Below are positions 52,847-62,712 of a stretch of 64,000 nucleotides of DNA, in pieces. The DNA lies in assembly GCA_963839285.1 (NCBI GenBank), contig CAWIUN010000020.1:372001-436000 (forward strand), read 5' to 3'. Positions within the stretch are counted from its first letter, which is position 1; the number at the start of each line of letters is the position of its first letter. The stretch is from DASSSQ01 sp963839285 (GTDB lineage: Bacteria; Actinomycetota; Thermoleophilia; Gaiellales; Gaiellaceae). The notes under the pieces are model-generated. The model did not search any database. It saw nothing but the letters and a program-made list of their open reading frames with translations, and was not told where the DNA came from. The position numbers and the translations under genes are program-made.

Positions 52847-53793
52847 GCGCCCCGGTCGAGGCCCGCGGCCTCGTCAAGCGCTACGGCGACCTCGTCGCCG
52901 TCGACCACGTCGACCTGACCGTCGAGGCGGGGGACGTGTTCGGCTACCTCGGCCCGAACGGCGCCGGCAAGACGACCTCGCTGCGGATGCTGCTCGGGCT
53001 GATCCGCCCGACCGCGGGCAGCATCGAGCTCTTCGGCCGCGACCCGCTCCGCGACGGCGCCCGCGCGCTCGAGGGCGTCGCGGGCTTCGTCGAGGGGCCC
53101 CGCTTCTACCCGTACCTGAGCGGGCGCAAGAACCTCGAGCTGCTCGCCGACTACGACGGCAGGGGCGTCCGCGCCCGGATCGACGAGGTGCTCGACGTGG
53201 TCGAGCTGCGCGACCGGGCGAAGGACCGGGTCGGCGGCTACTCGCACGGCATGCGCCAGCGGCTCGGCATCGCCGCCTCGCTGCTCCGGCAGCCCCGGCT
53301 GCTGCTGCTCGACGAGCCGACGACCGGGCTCGATCCGGGCGGGATGCGCGACATGCGCGCGCTCGTCCGCCGGCTCGCCGACGAGGGGCTGACGATCCTG
53401 CTCTCGAGCCACCTGCTGCACGAGGTCGACGAGCTCTGCAACCGCGTCGCGATCGTCCGCAAGGGGAAGGTCGTCTACGAGGGCGGCCTGCAGGAGCTGA
53501 AGGCCGGCTCGACCCAGGGCTACCGGCTGCGGGTCACGGACGTCGATGCTGCACGCCGCGTCGCCGCCGACGAGCGGCTCGCCGCGCTCGAGGCAGACGG
53601 CGACGAGCTCCGCTTCCAGGGCTCCGAGCAGGCGGCCGCGGCGCTGACCGTCGCGCTCGGACGCGCCGGCGTCGGCGTCACCGCGCTCGTCCCGGGCACG
53701 GCGAGCCTCGAGGAGCTCTTCCTCGACCTGACCGAGCGCGAGGAGGAGGAGCCCGCGCGCGTCGCGGCCGTTCCCGTGGAGGCGACCGCGTGA
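52843..53793 (+). CDS. ABC transporter ATP-binding protein (DrrA/CcmA-like)
   Basis: 316 residues. Walker A GYLGPNGAGKTTSLRMLLGL, signature GGYSHGMRQRLGIA, Walker B LLLLDEPTTGLDP, H-loop LLSSHLLHEVDEL, and the C-terminal DUF4162-like segment ending SLEELFLDLTEREEEEP. This is the ABC-2 exporter subfamily. GTG start overlapping the upstream gene; its own stop overlaps the permease. Confidence 0.93.
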   Translation: MSAPVEARGLVKRYGDLVAVDHVDLTVEAGDVFGYLGPNGAGKTTSLRMLLGLIRPTAGSIELFGRDPLRDGARALEGVAGFVEGPRFYPYLSGRKNLELLADYDGRGVRARIDEVLDVVELRDRAKDRVGGYSHGMRQRLGIAASLLRQPRLLLLDEPTTGLDPGGMRDMRALVRRLADEGLTILLSSHLLHEVDELCNRVAIVRKGKVVYEGGLQELKAGSTQGYRLRVTDVDAARRVAADERLAALEADGDELRFQGSEQAAAALTVALGRAGVGVTALVPGTASLEELFLDLTEREEEEPARVAAVPVEATA

Positions 53794-54596
53794 GCGCCGT
53801 CTACGCCTGGGAGCTGCGCAAGCTGCGGGCCCAGAAGCGGACGTACCTCGGCCTGCTCGGGGCGATGGTCGTGCCGGTGATCTTCGTCGTCGCGCTCGCC
53901 CTCCAGACGGGCGGGCCGACCGACGTGCCGCTCGGGCGGACGATCCGCGAGACGGGTCTCGCGACGCCGTTCGTCGTCCTCTTCTTCATGTCGATCTGGG
54001 GCCTGCCCCTCGTGACGGCGCTCGTCGCCGGGGACATCGTCGCCTCCGAGAGCCACAACGGGACGCTGAAGACCATCCTCACCCGCTCGCGCGACCGAGG
54101 CACGATCTTCGCCGGCAAGCTGCTCGCCGCCGCGACCTACACGCTCGCGGCGCTCGTCGCGATGGCGGCCGTCGGCGTCGTCGCCGGCACGATCGAGTTC
54201 GGGTGGCACCCGCTCGTCTCGCTCTCCGGCACGACCGTCGAGCCGTGGCAGGGCCTCGGCCTGCTGGCGGCGAGCACGGCGGTCTACGCGCTGCCGCTGC
54301 TCGCGATCGCGGCCTTCGGCGTCATGCTCTCGACCGTGACCCGCAACAGCGCCGCCTCGGTCGTCGGGACGCTGATGTTCGCGCTCCTGATGCAGCTGCT
54401 GGCCGCGCTGCCCGGCACCGAGTCGATCCGCCCGTACCTGCTCGGCGAGCAGTTCTCGGCCTGGCACGGCTTCCTGCGACAGCCGACCGACTGGGCGCCG
54501 GTGATCCGCGCCCTCTGGGTCTGCGCGCTCTACGCGGCGCTGCCGCTCGTCGCCGCGTACCTCGTCTTCCTGCGCCGGGATGTCGCGGGCGAGTAG
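53790..54596 (+). CDS. ABC-2 type permease
   Basis: 268 residues with six membrane helices: YLGLLGAMVVPVIFVVALAL, FVVLFFMSIWGLPLVTALVA, the cytosolic loop ESHNGTLKTILTRSRDR, LAALVAMAAVGVVAGTI, and later helices to PLVAAYLVFLRRDVAGE. It partners with the ATPase encoded directly upstream. GTG start. Confidence 0.88.
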   Translation: MSAVYAWELRKLRAQKRTYLGLLGAMVVPVIFVVALALQTGGPTDVPLGRTIRETGLATPFVVLFFMSIWGLPLVTALVAGDIVASESHNGTLKTILTRSRDRGTIFAGKLLAAATYTLAALVAMAAVGVVAGTIEFGWHPLVSLSGTTVEPWQGLGLLAASTAVYALPLLAIAAFGVMLSTVTRNSAASVVGTLMFALLMQLLAALPGTESIRPYLLGEQFSAWHGFLRQPTDWAPVIRALWVCALYAALPLVAAYLVFLRRDVAGE

Positions 54597-54930
54597 GGCG
54601 GTCGCGGCCGACGTGCTCGCGATCGCGGTCTTCGCGACCGTCGGCCAGCTCGCGCACGACCGCACGCTCTCGCTCGCGGGCTACGGCCGCGACGCGCTGC
54701 CGATCCTCGCCGCCTGGCTCGCCGTCGGCGTCGCGGTGCGGCTCTACGAGGAGGGCGGGCGGCGGCGGCTGCTCGTCACCTGGGCGGCGGGCGTCACGCT
54801 CGGCGTCGTCCTGCGCGGGCTGGCGCTCGGGCGCTCGCTCGACGGCTCGCAGGTCGCGTTCGCGCTGACGACGCTGGCCTTCACGCTCGTCTTCGTCGCG
54901 GCCGCGCGGGCCGCGGCGGCCAGGGTCTAG
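54580..54930 (+). CDS. DUF3054 family membrane protein
   Basis: 116 residues, four helices: ADVLAIAVFATVGQLAHDRT, PILAAWLAVGVAVRLYEEGG, VTWAAGVTLGVVLRGLALGR, VAFALTTLAFTLVFVAAARA. The pattern (D...FA..G...H...) matches DUF3054 of actinobacteria. ATG start within the permease end; its 3' end meets typA. Confidence 0.82.
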   Translation: MSRASRAVAADVLAIAVFATVGQLAHDRTLSLAGYGRDALPILAAWLAVGVAVRLYEEGGRRRLLVTWAAGVTLGVVLRGLALGRSLDGSQVAFALTTLAFTLVFVAAARAAAARV

Positions 54931-56785
54931 CCGGCGGCGAGCCGCTCGGCCTTGCGCTTCGAGGCGGCGCTCTGCCGCTTCGAGCCCGAGAGCTCGACCT
55001 TGCGCAGCCGGATCGACGCCGGCGTCACCTCGACGCACTCGTCCGCGCGGATGAACTCGAGCGCCTGCTCGAGCGAGAGCGGCCGCGGCGGGATCAGCCG
55101 CACGAGCTCGTCGGAGGTCGAGGAGCGCATGTTCGTCAGCTTCTTCTCCTTGCAGGCGTTGACGTCGAGGTCGTCCGCGCGCGCGTTCTCGCCGACGACC
55201 ATGCCCTCGTAGACCTCGGCGCCGGGGCCGACGAAGAGGGTGCCGCGCTCCTGCAGGTTCGAGCTCGCGAACGAGGTGACGGGCCCGCGCCGGTCGGCGA
55301 CGAGGCTGCCCGTCGGCCGCGTGCGGATCTCGCCGTGCCACGGCTCCCACGACTCGAAGACGTGGTGGAGGATGCCGGTGCCGCGCGTCTCGGTCAGGAA
55401 CTCGGTGCGGAAGCCGATCAGGCCGCGGGCGGGGACGAGGTACTCCATCCGCGCCCAGCCGGTGCCGTGGTTGACCATGTTCTCGAGCCGGCCCTTGCGC
55501 AGGGCGAGCAGCTGCGTGACCACGCCGACGTACTCCTCGGGGGTGTCGACGGAGACGCGCTCGACCGGCTCGTGCCGCGTCCCGTCGAGCTCGCGCACGA
55601 GCACCTCCGGCTTGCCGACGGTCAGCTCGAAGCCCTCGCGGCGCATCAGCTCGACGAGCACCGCCAGCTGCAGCTCGCCGCGGCCCTGCACCTCCCAGGC
55701 GTCCGGCCGCGAGGTGGGGAGGACGCGCAGCGAGACGTTGCCGACGAGCTCCGCGTCGAGCCGCGCCTTCACCGCCGAGGCGGTCACCTTGTCGCCCTCG
55801 GTGCCGGCGAGCGGCGAGGTGTTGATGCCGAGGGTGATCGAGAGCGACGGCTCGTCGACCGCGGTCACCGGCAGCGGGCGCGGGTCGTCCGGGTCGGCGA
55901 TCGTCTCGCCGATCGTCACCCCGGGCAGCCCGGCGAGCGCGACGATCTCGCCCGGGCCCGGCCTCCTCGGCGGGGACGCGCTCGAGCGCCTCGGTCACGT
56001 AGAGCTCGGTCGCCTTCGCCGTCTCGATCGTCCCGTCGGCGCGGCACCAGGCGATCTGCCGGCCCTTGCGGAGGTGACCGTGGCGGATCCGGCAGAGCGC
56101 GAGCCGGCCGACGTAGGGCGAGGCGTCGAGGTTCGTGACGAGCGCCTGCAGCGGGTGCCCGGGATCGTAGGCGGGTGCGGGCACCGCGGCGAGCAGCACC
56201 TCGAAGAGCGGCGTCAGGTCGTCGGCGAGCGCGTCCGGCGAGAGCCCGGCGCGCCCGGCGCGCGCGTTGCAGTAGACGATCGGGAACTCGATCTGCGACT
56301 CGTCGGCGTCGAGGTCGAGGAAGAGCTCGTAGACCTCGTCGACGACCTCGGCGGCGCGGGCGTCGGGCCGGTCGACCTTGTTGACGACGAGCACGACCGG
56401 CAGCCGCGCCTCGAGCGCCTTGCGCAGGACGAAGCGCGTCTGCGGCAGCGGCCCCTCGCTCGCGTCGACGAGCAGGAGGACGCCGTCGACCATCGTCAGC
56501 CCGCGCTCGACCTCGCCCCCGAAGTCGGCGTGGCCCGGCGTGTCGACGATGTTGATCTTGGTGTCGCCGCGCTGGACGGCGGTGTTCTTGGCGAGGATCG
56601 TGATCCCCTTCTCGCGCTCGAGGTCCATCGAGTCCATGCACGCGCTCGGCGACGTCCTGGTTCTCGCGGAAGGAGCCGGCCTGCCAGAGCATCGCGTCGA
56701 CGAGCGTCGTCTTGCCGTGGTCGACGTGGGCGACGATGGCGACGTTGCGGAGGTCGTCGCGGCGGGCTGTGGCGGCTGCGGGCAC
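54927..56785 (-). CDS. typA: translational GTPase TypA/BipA, two indels
   Basis: About 618 residues after correction. The G domain begins RNVAIVAHVDHGKTTLVDAM; an extra base at about 56639 breaks before MDSMDLEREKGITILAKN; VDTPGHADFGGEVERGL and VVNKVDRPDARAAEV follow. A second extra base at about 55955 breaks before GEIVALAGLPGVTIGETI. The C-terminal BipA domains are intact (EPWHGEIRTRPTGSLVADRR, SNLQERGTLFVGPGAEVYEG, RSSTSDELVRLIPPRPLSLE). It binds the ribosome in cold or stress adaptation. I chose GTG 56785. Confidence 0.9.
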
Positions 56786-56813
56786 GGCCGCCCAGGGTAG
56801 CTGGGGCGGCCGC

Positions 56814-57319
56814 TCAGGCCGTGGCCGGGTCGGCCGGAGCTGCGGCCAGGCGGCGGCGAGCTTCGCCCGCGTCTCTGCCAGGTGCTCGGGCATCACCTTC
56901 ACGTCCGCGAGCACCGGCATGAAGTTGGTGTCGCCGTTCCAGCGCGGGACGACGTGCTCGTGGACGTGGTCGAGCACGCCCGCGCCGGCGACCCGGCCGA
57001 GGTTCCAGCCGAGGTTGAAGCCGTGCGGGGCGAAGGCGGACCCGAGCGCCTCGAGCGCCGCGCGCGCGAGCAGGTGGAGCTCGAGCGCCTCCGCGTCGTC
57101 GAGCCCGGCGAGGCTGTCCGTGTGCCGCGTCGGCGCGACGAGCAGGTGGCCGGACGCGTAGGGATAGCGGTTCAGGAGCACGAGCGCCCGCTCGCCGCGG
57201 TGGACGACGAGGTGCTCCTCGTCCGGCCCCTCGACGGCGGCGCAGAGAAAGCAGCCGGGCAGCTCGTCGGCCTGCTGGATGTACTCGAGCCGCCACGGCG
57301 CCCAGATCGTCCTCGTCAC
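56814..57319 (-). CDS. HIT family hydrolase (Ap4A phosphorylase-like)
   Basis: About 168 residues. RTIWAPWRLEYIQQADELPG and CFLCAAVEGPDEEHLVVHRG at the N-terminus with a zinc-type CxxC, then LLNRYPYASGHLLVAPTRHT, and the histidine triad HVHEHVVPRWNGDTNF. After WPQLRP an indel near 56840 probably occurs; in the neighbouring frame the gene would stop at 56814 (PADPATA). As given, the frame runs on into typA without a stop. GTG start. Confidence 0.85.
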
Positions 57320-57422
57320 GGGCTCGTCCTCGCCACGGCGCCAACCCTAGCCGCGTTCGGCACGGACGACCCCGGGGAAGGATGATGGCGCCTGTCGGCC
57401 GCACCTCGACCGAGGAGACCTG

Positions 57423-58472
57423 ATGACCCGATCCCGAATTCGCTCCGCGACGATCTGCGCGGCGGCGCTCGCGCTCGCCGCGACGGCCGCCTCCGCGTCC
57501 GCGCGCAGCACCGACGCCCCGAAGAACACGAACGAGCCGACGATCAGCGGGACGACCCGGGTCGGCCAGACCCTGAGCACGAGCAACGGCCGCTGGTCGG
57601 GCAAGCCGACGAGCTTCGACTACCGCTGGTACCGCTGCGACCCGCCCGGGAAGACCAACTGCGGTGTGATCCCGGGAGCCGATCGGAAGCGCTACCGCCT
57701 CGTCCAGGCCGACCTCGGCCACACGATCTCCGTCGTCGTCACCGCCTGCAACGCGTCCGGGTGCACGCCCTCCGGCAGCCGTGTCGCGGTCGGCCCCGTC
57801 CAGGGGAACGCACCGCCTCGCAACACGGCCGCGCCCGCGATCTCCGGTACGCCGACCGCGGGCAGCACGCTGACCGCGAGCACCGGCTCGTGGACGAACG
57901 TGCCGACCCGCTACGCGTACCAGTGGCTGCGCTGCGACGCCGGCGGGGCGAGCTGCGGCGGCCTCGGCGGCGCCACGCACCGCACCTACACGGCGGCGCC
58001 CGACGACGTCGGCTCGACGCTGCGCGTGCGGGTGACCGCGTCGAACTCCCGCGGCAGCGGCTCCGCGACCTCCGGTGCGACGCCGCAGATCGGCACGGGA
58101 ACGGGCGGCAGCGCCGTGCCCGTCTCGACGATCTCGCTGCCGAACCGGCTCGAGGTCGCCGACGTCCAGTTCTCGCCGACGGTCCTCCGCTCGCGGGCGC
58201 CGTTCACGGCGAGGTTCCGGGTCACCGACTCGCGCGGACGTCCCGTCCAGGGAGCGCTCGTCTACGCGGTCGGGCTTCCCTACGGCTGGGTCCGGAACGC
58301 GCCGGAGGCGGCGTCGGACGCCGACGGGTGGGCGACGATCGCGCTCTCGCCGACGAGGCTGCTGCCCCGCCGTGCGGCCGTCGTCCTCTTCGTCCGGGCG
58401 CGCAAGCCGGGGGAGCCGCTGCTCGGCGGCGTCTCGACGCGGCGGCTCGTGCAGGTGACGGTGCGGATCTAG
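57423..58472 (+). CDS. secreted protein with tandem Ig-like domains
   Basis: 349 residues. A signal peptide (ICAAALALAATAASASA) and two repeats of about 90 residues: EPTISGTTRVGQTLSTSNGR with FDYRWYRCDPPGKTNC and ADLGHTISVVVTACNASG, then APAISGTPTAGSTLTASTGS with YAYQWLRCDAGGASCGG and DDVGSTLRVRVTASNSRG. A final Ig/carboxypeptidase-regulatory-like domain has FSPTVLRSRAPFTARFRVTD. Such repeats are common in surface proteins of soil actinobacteria. Confidence 0.85.
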   Translation: MTRSRIRSATICAAALALAATAASASARSTDAPKNTNEPTISGTTRVGQTLSTSNGRWSGKPTSFDYRWYRCDPPGKTNCGVIPGADRKRYRLVQADLGHTISVVVTACNASGCTPSGSRVAVGPVQGNAPPRNTAAPAISGTPTAGSTLTASTGSWTNVPTRYAYQWLRCDAGGASCGGLGGATHRTYTAAPDDVGSTLRVRVTASNSRGSGSATSGATPQIGTGTGGSAVPVSTISLPNRLEVADVQFSPTVLRSRAPFTARFRVTDSRGRPVQGALVYAVGLPYGWVRNAPEAASDADGWATIALSPTRLLPRRAAVVLFVRARKPGEPLLGGVSTRRLVQVTVRI

Positions 58473-59363
58473 CGCGACGGCGCTGCGCCGGCGCGCTGCG
58501 CGCACGTGCGCCGGTGCAGCTCGGCGCAGAGGACGGCGGAGGCGCCGGGGCCGCGCTCGCCGTAGCGGACGACGCCGCCAGCGCGGCCGTCGAGCGCCAG
58601 CCGCCGGCGCCGAGCTCGTAGACCTCGTCCTCGAAGAGCACGAGCCCGGCGTCGCTCGAAGATGCGCGCCAGCCGTACGGTCGTGCTGGACGAACCAGCC
58701 GAGCTCGCTCGGGCTCGCCCGTCGGGACGGTCAGGAGCGGCGGCGACCGACCCGCCGAGCTCGCGAGCGCCGCTCGAGCCGCCGCCGCCCGACGTCGATC
58801 CCGTAGCGCTCGTTGTCGCGGCCGACGTGCTCGAGCGTCGAGTGCGAAGACGACGTCGAACTCGCGCCGCGAACGGCAGCTCGCGCACGTCGGCCTCGAC
58901 CGGCTCGAGCCCGGGGACGTCGGCGGCGGCGAGGTCGACGCCGACGAGCCGCGCGGCGCCGAGCCGGGTCAGCGCGGCCTGGTGGGCGGGCTCGGCGAAC
59001 GCGTAGCCGACGTCGAGCACGGACGGCTCGCCGCGGTAGCGGGCGAGGCACCAGGGGATCTCGACCGGGCGCTCGTCGCCGGGCGGCGCGGTCAGCTGCC
59101 GCGGCCGCTCGCCCGCGGCGCGCGCCCAGGCCGCGAAGGCGACGGCGTCGTCCAGCGTGCGCACGCGGTCGAACTCGGCCGTGCCGGTCAACTCTGCGAC
59201 CAGGGTCGCGGGCGAGAGCGTGCCGTCCCGCAGCTTCCCGACCGCGCCGCGCGAGCGCGTCCGGCTCTGGCTCGCGCCGGAGCAGGAGCCGGTAGAGCCG
59301 CGGCACGAGCTCGTCCGGGTCGGCGGCTGCGACTGCGAGCTCGGCGTCGAGGCGGGGATCCAC
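58469..59363 (-). CDS. SAM-dependent methyltransferase with N-terminal DUF4214-like segment, several indels
   Basis: The N-terminal 40 residues (LVPRLYRLLLRREPEPDALA) resemble the DUF4214 motif. After a shift near 59240, TGTAEFDRVRTLDDAVAF and a class I methyltransferase core follow: PSVLDVGYAFAEPAHQAALT (motif I) and LVGVDLAAADVPGLEPVEAD (motif II). After more breaks near 58860-58840, STLEHVGRDNERYGID and the tail RYGERGPGASAVLCAELHRR appear. At least three frame changes are needed. It may transfer methyl groups in glycan or surface biosynthesis. It is probably functional in the real genome. Confidence 0.6.
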
Positions 59364-59502
59364 GGCGAGAGCCTAGAGGTCCGCTCCCGGCTCGGGGAGC
59401 GGCCCGTCTACGCCCCGGCAGGCGCCGGGTCGTGCGTCCCCTTCGCTGTCGGGTTCGACCGGTTCCGGACCGCCTGCGCCGCCCGGAGCGCAATGCTCGA
59501 AA

Positions 59503-59664
59503 TCAGGCGAGACGCTTGCGGCGGCGCTTGCGGGGGGCGGTCGCCTCCGGCGCCTGCGCGGCCTCGTGCTCGGCCTGCCGTCCCTGCATCTGCTGGAGCA
59601 GGTAGATCGTCGCCCCGAGCAGGAGAACGACCCCGAGGGTCAGCTCGATGATGCGGATCGCCAT
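59503..59664 (-). CDS. 53-residue single-helix membrane protein
   Basis: ATG start: AIRIIELTLGVVLLLGATIY then LLQQMQGRQAEHEAA and a strongly basic end (RKRRRKRLA). One transmembrane helix with a charged cytosolic tail. No family. Confidence 0.5.
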   Translation of the reverse strand: MAIRIIELTLGVVLLLGATIYLLQQMQGRQAEHEAAQAPEATAPRKRRRKRLA

Positions 59665-59757
59665 CGGCTCATGGTGGCCCGCACGCGCGCGACGGCGCAT
59701 CCGGGGGTTCGCGGAGTCGGCGCCGAGCGGACGCGTGGCCGGTCGCGCTCGGGGCAG

Positions 59758-60233
59758 CTACGTCTCGGGCGTCGCCGGGGTCGTCCAGGGCAGCGGCTCG
59801 CCGGAGGCGCGGAACTCGACGATCGCGGCAGCCGAGCACGGCGGCGCCGGCGAGGATCGCGATCCAGATCCCGTACCGCGCGCCGATCGAGCCGGCGAGA
59901 CCGCCCTCGACGTGGGGGAGCGTCAGCCAGCGGACGATCACGAGCAGGAGCGCCGAGCGCGGCGAGCGCGGCGACGACCACCGCCGGGCCGACCGGCAGG
60001 CTCGGAAGGCTGACCTCGGAGCGGCGAAGGACCAGGTAGACGCCGGCGAGGACGAGCAGCAGCGTCCCGGCCCAGGCGGTGAATCCCGCCGACCAGCCGT
60101 TGACCGACGCGCTGTAGAGGCTCGCCGGGCCCGTGTAGCCCCACCACGGCAGGAAGCCGGCGACGAACGCGACGGCGGCACCACCCACGATCACACGGTC
60201 GAGCTGGCTCAGGCGCTTGAGATCGAACGACAT
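59758..60233 (-). CDS. four-helix membrane protein, two indels
   Basis: About 158 residues after correcting breaks near 59945 and 59830. Start SFDLKRLSQLDRVIVGGAAV, AFVAGFLPWWGYTGP, SAGFTAWAGTLLLVLAGVYL; after the first shift LLLVIVRWLTLPHVEGGLAG and SIGARYGIWIAILAGAAVLG; after the second EFRASGEPLPWTTPATPET and stop. The FLPWWG motif after helix 1 is typical of a group of actinobacterial DUF5336-like proteins. Function unknown. Confidence 0.65.
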
Positions 60234-60393
60234 GGAGCTCCCTCTCTGGTTCGCAGTTCGCCGCATCGTGAGCGACGGCGGGCGCCGCCCGCAGCACGCG
60301 ACGATCCTCACGATCGCCGTCCAGGCAGTCAACAGGACGAGGACCGGCGGCGCAACCGCCCGGCTCCGGCAGCACGGCGAAGCTCGCTCCGGT

Positions 60394-61383
60394 CTAGAGC
60401 CAGCGCTTGTAGCGGAACCAGCCGACCATGCCGGCGATCGTCGCGACCATCAGCCCGACGATCACCCAGAACGCCTCGTGCGTCCCCTCGCCCGGGTACC
60501 TGACGTTCATGCCGAAGATGCCGGAGAGCAGCGTCAGCGGCAGCAGCACGACGCTGAAGATCGTCAGGATCCGGAGGATGTCGTTCTGGCGGTGGTTGAT
60601 CACCGACTCGTTCGTGTCCTCGAGCGCCTCGACGACCTCCTTGTAGTTGTCGAGGATGTCCCAGATCCGCTCGGCCGCGTCGACGATGTCGTCGAAGTAG
60701 AGCTCCAGCTCCTCGGGCAGGAACCGCTCGACGTGGCGCTCCAGCAGCCGCAGGGTCGAGCGCTCCGGCTTGATGATCTTCCGGTAGCTGATGATCTCCT
60801 GCTTGACGTTCGAGATGTCGCGGACGACCTCCTCGGAGCGGCCCTCGAAGATCGCGTCCTCGATCGCGTCGAGCTTGAAGCCGATCTTGTCGAGGATCGG
60901 GAAGCAGTAGTCGAAGAGGTCGTCGAGGATCTCGTAGAGCAGCCGGCCGGAGCCCTTCGAGAAGAGCTGCTCGCGCACCTCCGCCGACTGCTCGACGCGG
61001 CGGAAGAGCCGCGTCACCGGCAGCAGCTCGACCGTCGGCAGGGTCACCAGGTAGTCGGGGCCGATGAAGACGTCGAGCTCGCCCGCGTTCAGGCGCTGGA
61101 TCGCGGGGTCCCAGACCGGGAAGTGGAGGACGGCGAAGAGGTAGCCCTCGTCGGCGTAGTCGTCCACCTTCGGCCGCTGCCGCTTCGAGAGCACGTCCTC
61201 GACGTCGAGCGGGTGCCAGCCGAAGCGGGCGGAGAGGCCGTCCGCGGTCTCGTGGTCGGGCGCGTCGAGGTGGATCCAGGTGAGGCCGGCGGCGGCGAGC
61301 TCAGCGGGCTCGCGTTGCGCGCGCTGGTCGACGACGCTCGGTCCGCGGCCGCGCGGCCGCTTGATGCGGGGCAGGCTCGGCAT
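60394..61383 (-). CDS. corA: CorA-family magnesium/cobalt channel
   Basis: 329 residues. A large cytosolic N-terminal domain (GLTWIHLDAPDHETADGLSA, DVFIGPDYLVTLPT), long stalk helices (ERSTLRLLERHVERFLPEEL), then TM1 with the selectivity motif GIFGMNVRYPGEGTHE (GMN) and TM2 (AFWVIVGLMVATIAGMVGWF), ending in basic residues. It is a pentameric Mg2+ channel. ATG start. Confidence 0.93.
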   Translation of the reverse strand: MPSLPRIKRPRGRGPSVVDQRAQREPAELAAAGLTWIHLDAPDHETADGLSARFGWHPLDVEDVLSKRQRPKVDDYADEGYLFAVLHFPVWDPAIQRLNAGELDVFIGPDYLVTLPTVELLPVTRLFRRVEQSAEVREQLFSKGSGRLLYEILDDLFDYCFPILDKIGFKLDAIEDAIFEGRSEEVVRDISNVKQEIISYRKIIKPERSTLRLLERHVERFLPEELELYFDDIVDAAERIWDILDNYKEVVEALEDTNESVINHRQNDILRILTIFSVVLLPLTLLSGIFGMNVRYPGEGTHEAFWVIVGLMVATIAGMVGWFRYKRWL

Positions 61384-61428
61384 CGGTACTGAGGGGATCG
61401 TCCAGCGTCGGCAGCATCCAGCAGAAGT

Positions 61429-62712
61429 CTAGTCGACCGGGGTCGGCGCCACCTGCGTCCCGACCACGGGCGCGACCGGCTCCCCGCCGGGGATCCGGCG
61501 CAGGTGCTCGGGCACGTGGCGCTCGGTCGCGAGGGCGCCGACCGCGGTCGCGGCGCAGACGCCCGCGGCGAGCGGCCAGAGCGCGAACGGCGACGCGCCG
61601 AGCAGGACGCCGCCGACGGCCGGCCCGACCGTGCCGCCGACGCCCCACGACATCGAGTGGAGCGCGAAGTAGCGGCCGCGCAGGTGGTCGGGCCCGATCT
61701 CGGCGACGAGCGCCTGGTGGGCGGGGCCGTGGAAGCACTCGCCGACGCCGAAGAGGGCGAGCGCGACCGCGATCAGGATCGCCGCCGCCGTCCCGTAGAG
61801 CCAGAGCCCGCCGACCTCGACGAGCAGCCAGGCGACGGCCCAGAGGGCGGGCATCAGCGCCAGCGCCCGCAGCCTGCGCCTGCCTTCGATCGCCCGCGAG
61901 ATCGGCAGCTGCAGGACGACGATCACGAGCGTGTTGACGAGGAACGCGACGCCGAACGCGCTCAGGCTGACGCCGCCCTCGTCGTGCGCGAACGGCGTGA
62001 TCACGTTGAAGAGCGAGTAGCCGGCCGTCACGAAGAGGAAGTTGAGCACCCAGAGGCGGAGGAAGAGCCGGTCGCGGAGCACCGCGGCGTACGAGGCCTT
62101 CGGCGGCTCCGCGCCCTCCTGCCGCGGCGGGTCGGCGACGAGGGCGAGCACGCCGACGTAGGCGAAGAAGGTGATCGCGTCGACGACGAACAGCACCGTG
62201 AAGCTCCCCGGGCTCGAGGTCGAGGCGATCAGGCCGCCGAGCAGGCCGCCGAGCCCGACGCCGAGGTTCATCGTCACGCGCTGCTGGGCGAAGGCCGCGT
62301 GCCGGCGCGCGGGCGGCGTCAGCGCCGTGATCAGCGTCGACTGCGCCGGCCAGAAGGCGCCGCTCGCAGCGCCCTCGAGCGCGACGAGCGCGAACGCGTG
62401 CCAGGGCGCGCGCACGAGCGGCATCAGCCCGAACCCGACCGCCTGGAGCACGAGCGCGACGGCGAGCGTCCGGCGGGCGCCGAAGCGGTCGACCAGGGAG
62501 CCGGCGAGGAGCCCGGCCGCGACCTGGCCGAAGCTGGCGGCGGCGATCACCGCCCCGGCGACCGCCGGCGAGAAGCCGCGGACGTCCTTCAGGTAGACGA
62601 ACAGGTACGGGAAGACGATCCCGTTGCCGAGCGAGTTGGCGACGCCGCCGAGCTGCAGCAGCCAGACGTCGCGCGGCAGCTGCGGGTTCAGGCTGCGGAC
62701 GTACGCGCGCAT
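61429..62712 (-). CDS. MFS transporter
   Basis: 427 residues, 12 helices. VRSLNPQLPRDVWLLQLGGV start, GLLAGSLVDRFGARRTLAVA loop after TM2, GPAHQALVAEIGPDHLRGRY and GVGGTVGPAVGGVLLGASPF in the second half. It resembles MdtH/YfkR-like multidrug exporters. The ATG overlaps the stop of the PAP2 gene (TGATG), so the two are co-transcribed. Confidence 0.87.
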   Translation of the reverse strand: MRAYVRSLNPQLPRDVWLLQLGGVANSLGNGIVFPYLFVYLKDVRGFSPAVAGAVIAAASFGQVAAGLLAGSLVDRFGARRTLAVALVLQAVGFGLMPLVRAPWHAFALVALEGAASGAFWPAQSTLITALTPPARRHAAFAQQRVTMNLGVGLGGLLGGLIASTSSPGSFTVLFVVDAITFFAYVGVLALVADPPRQEGAEPPKASYAAVLRDRLFLRLWVLNFLFVTAGYSLFNVITPFAHDEGGVSLSAFGVAFLVNTLVIVVLQLPISRAIEGRRRLRALALMPALWAVAWLLVEVGGLWLYGTAAAILIAVALALFGVGECFHGPAHQALVAEIGPDHLRGRYFALHSMSWGVGGTVGPAVGGVLLGASPFALWPLAAGVCAATAVGALATERHVPEHLRRIPGGEPVAPVVGTQVAPTPVD

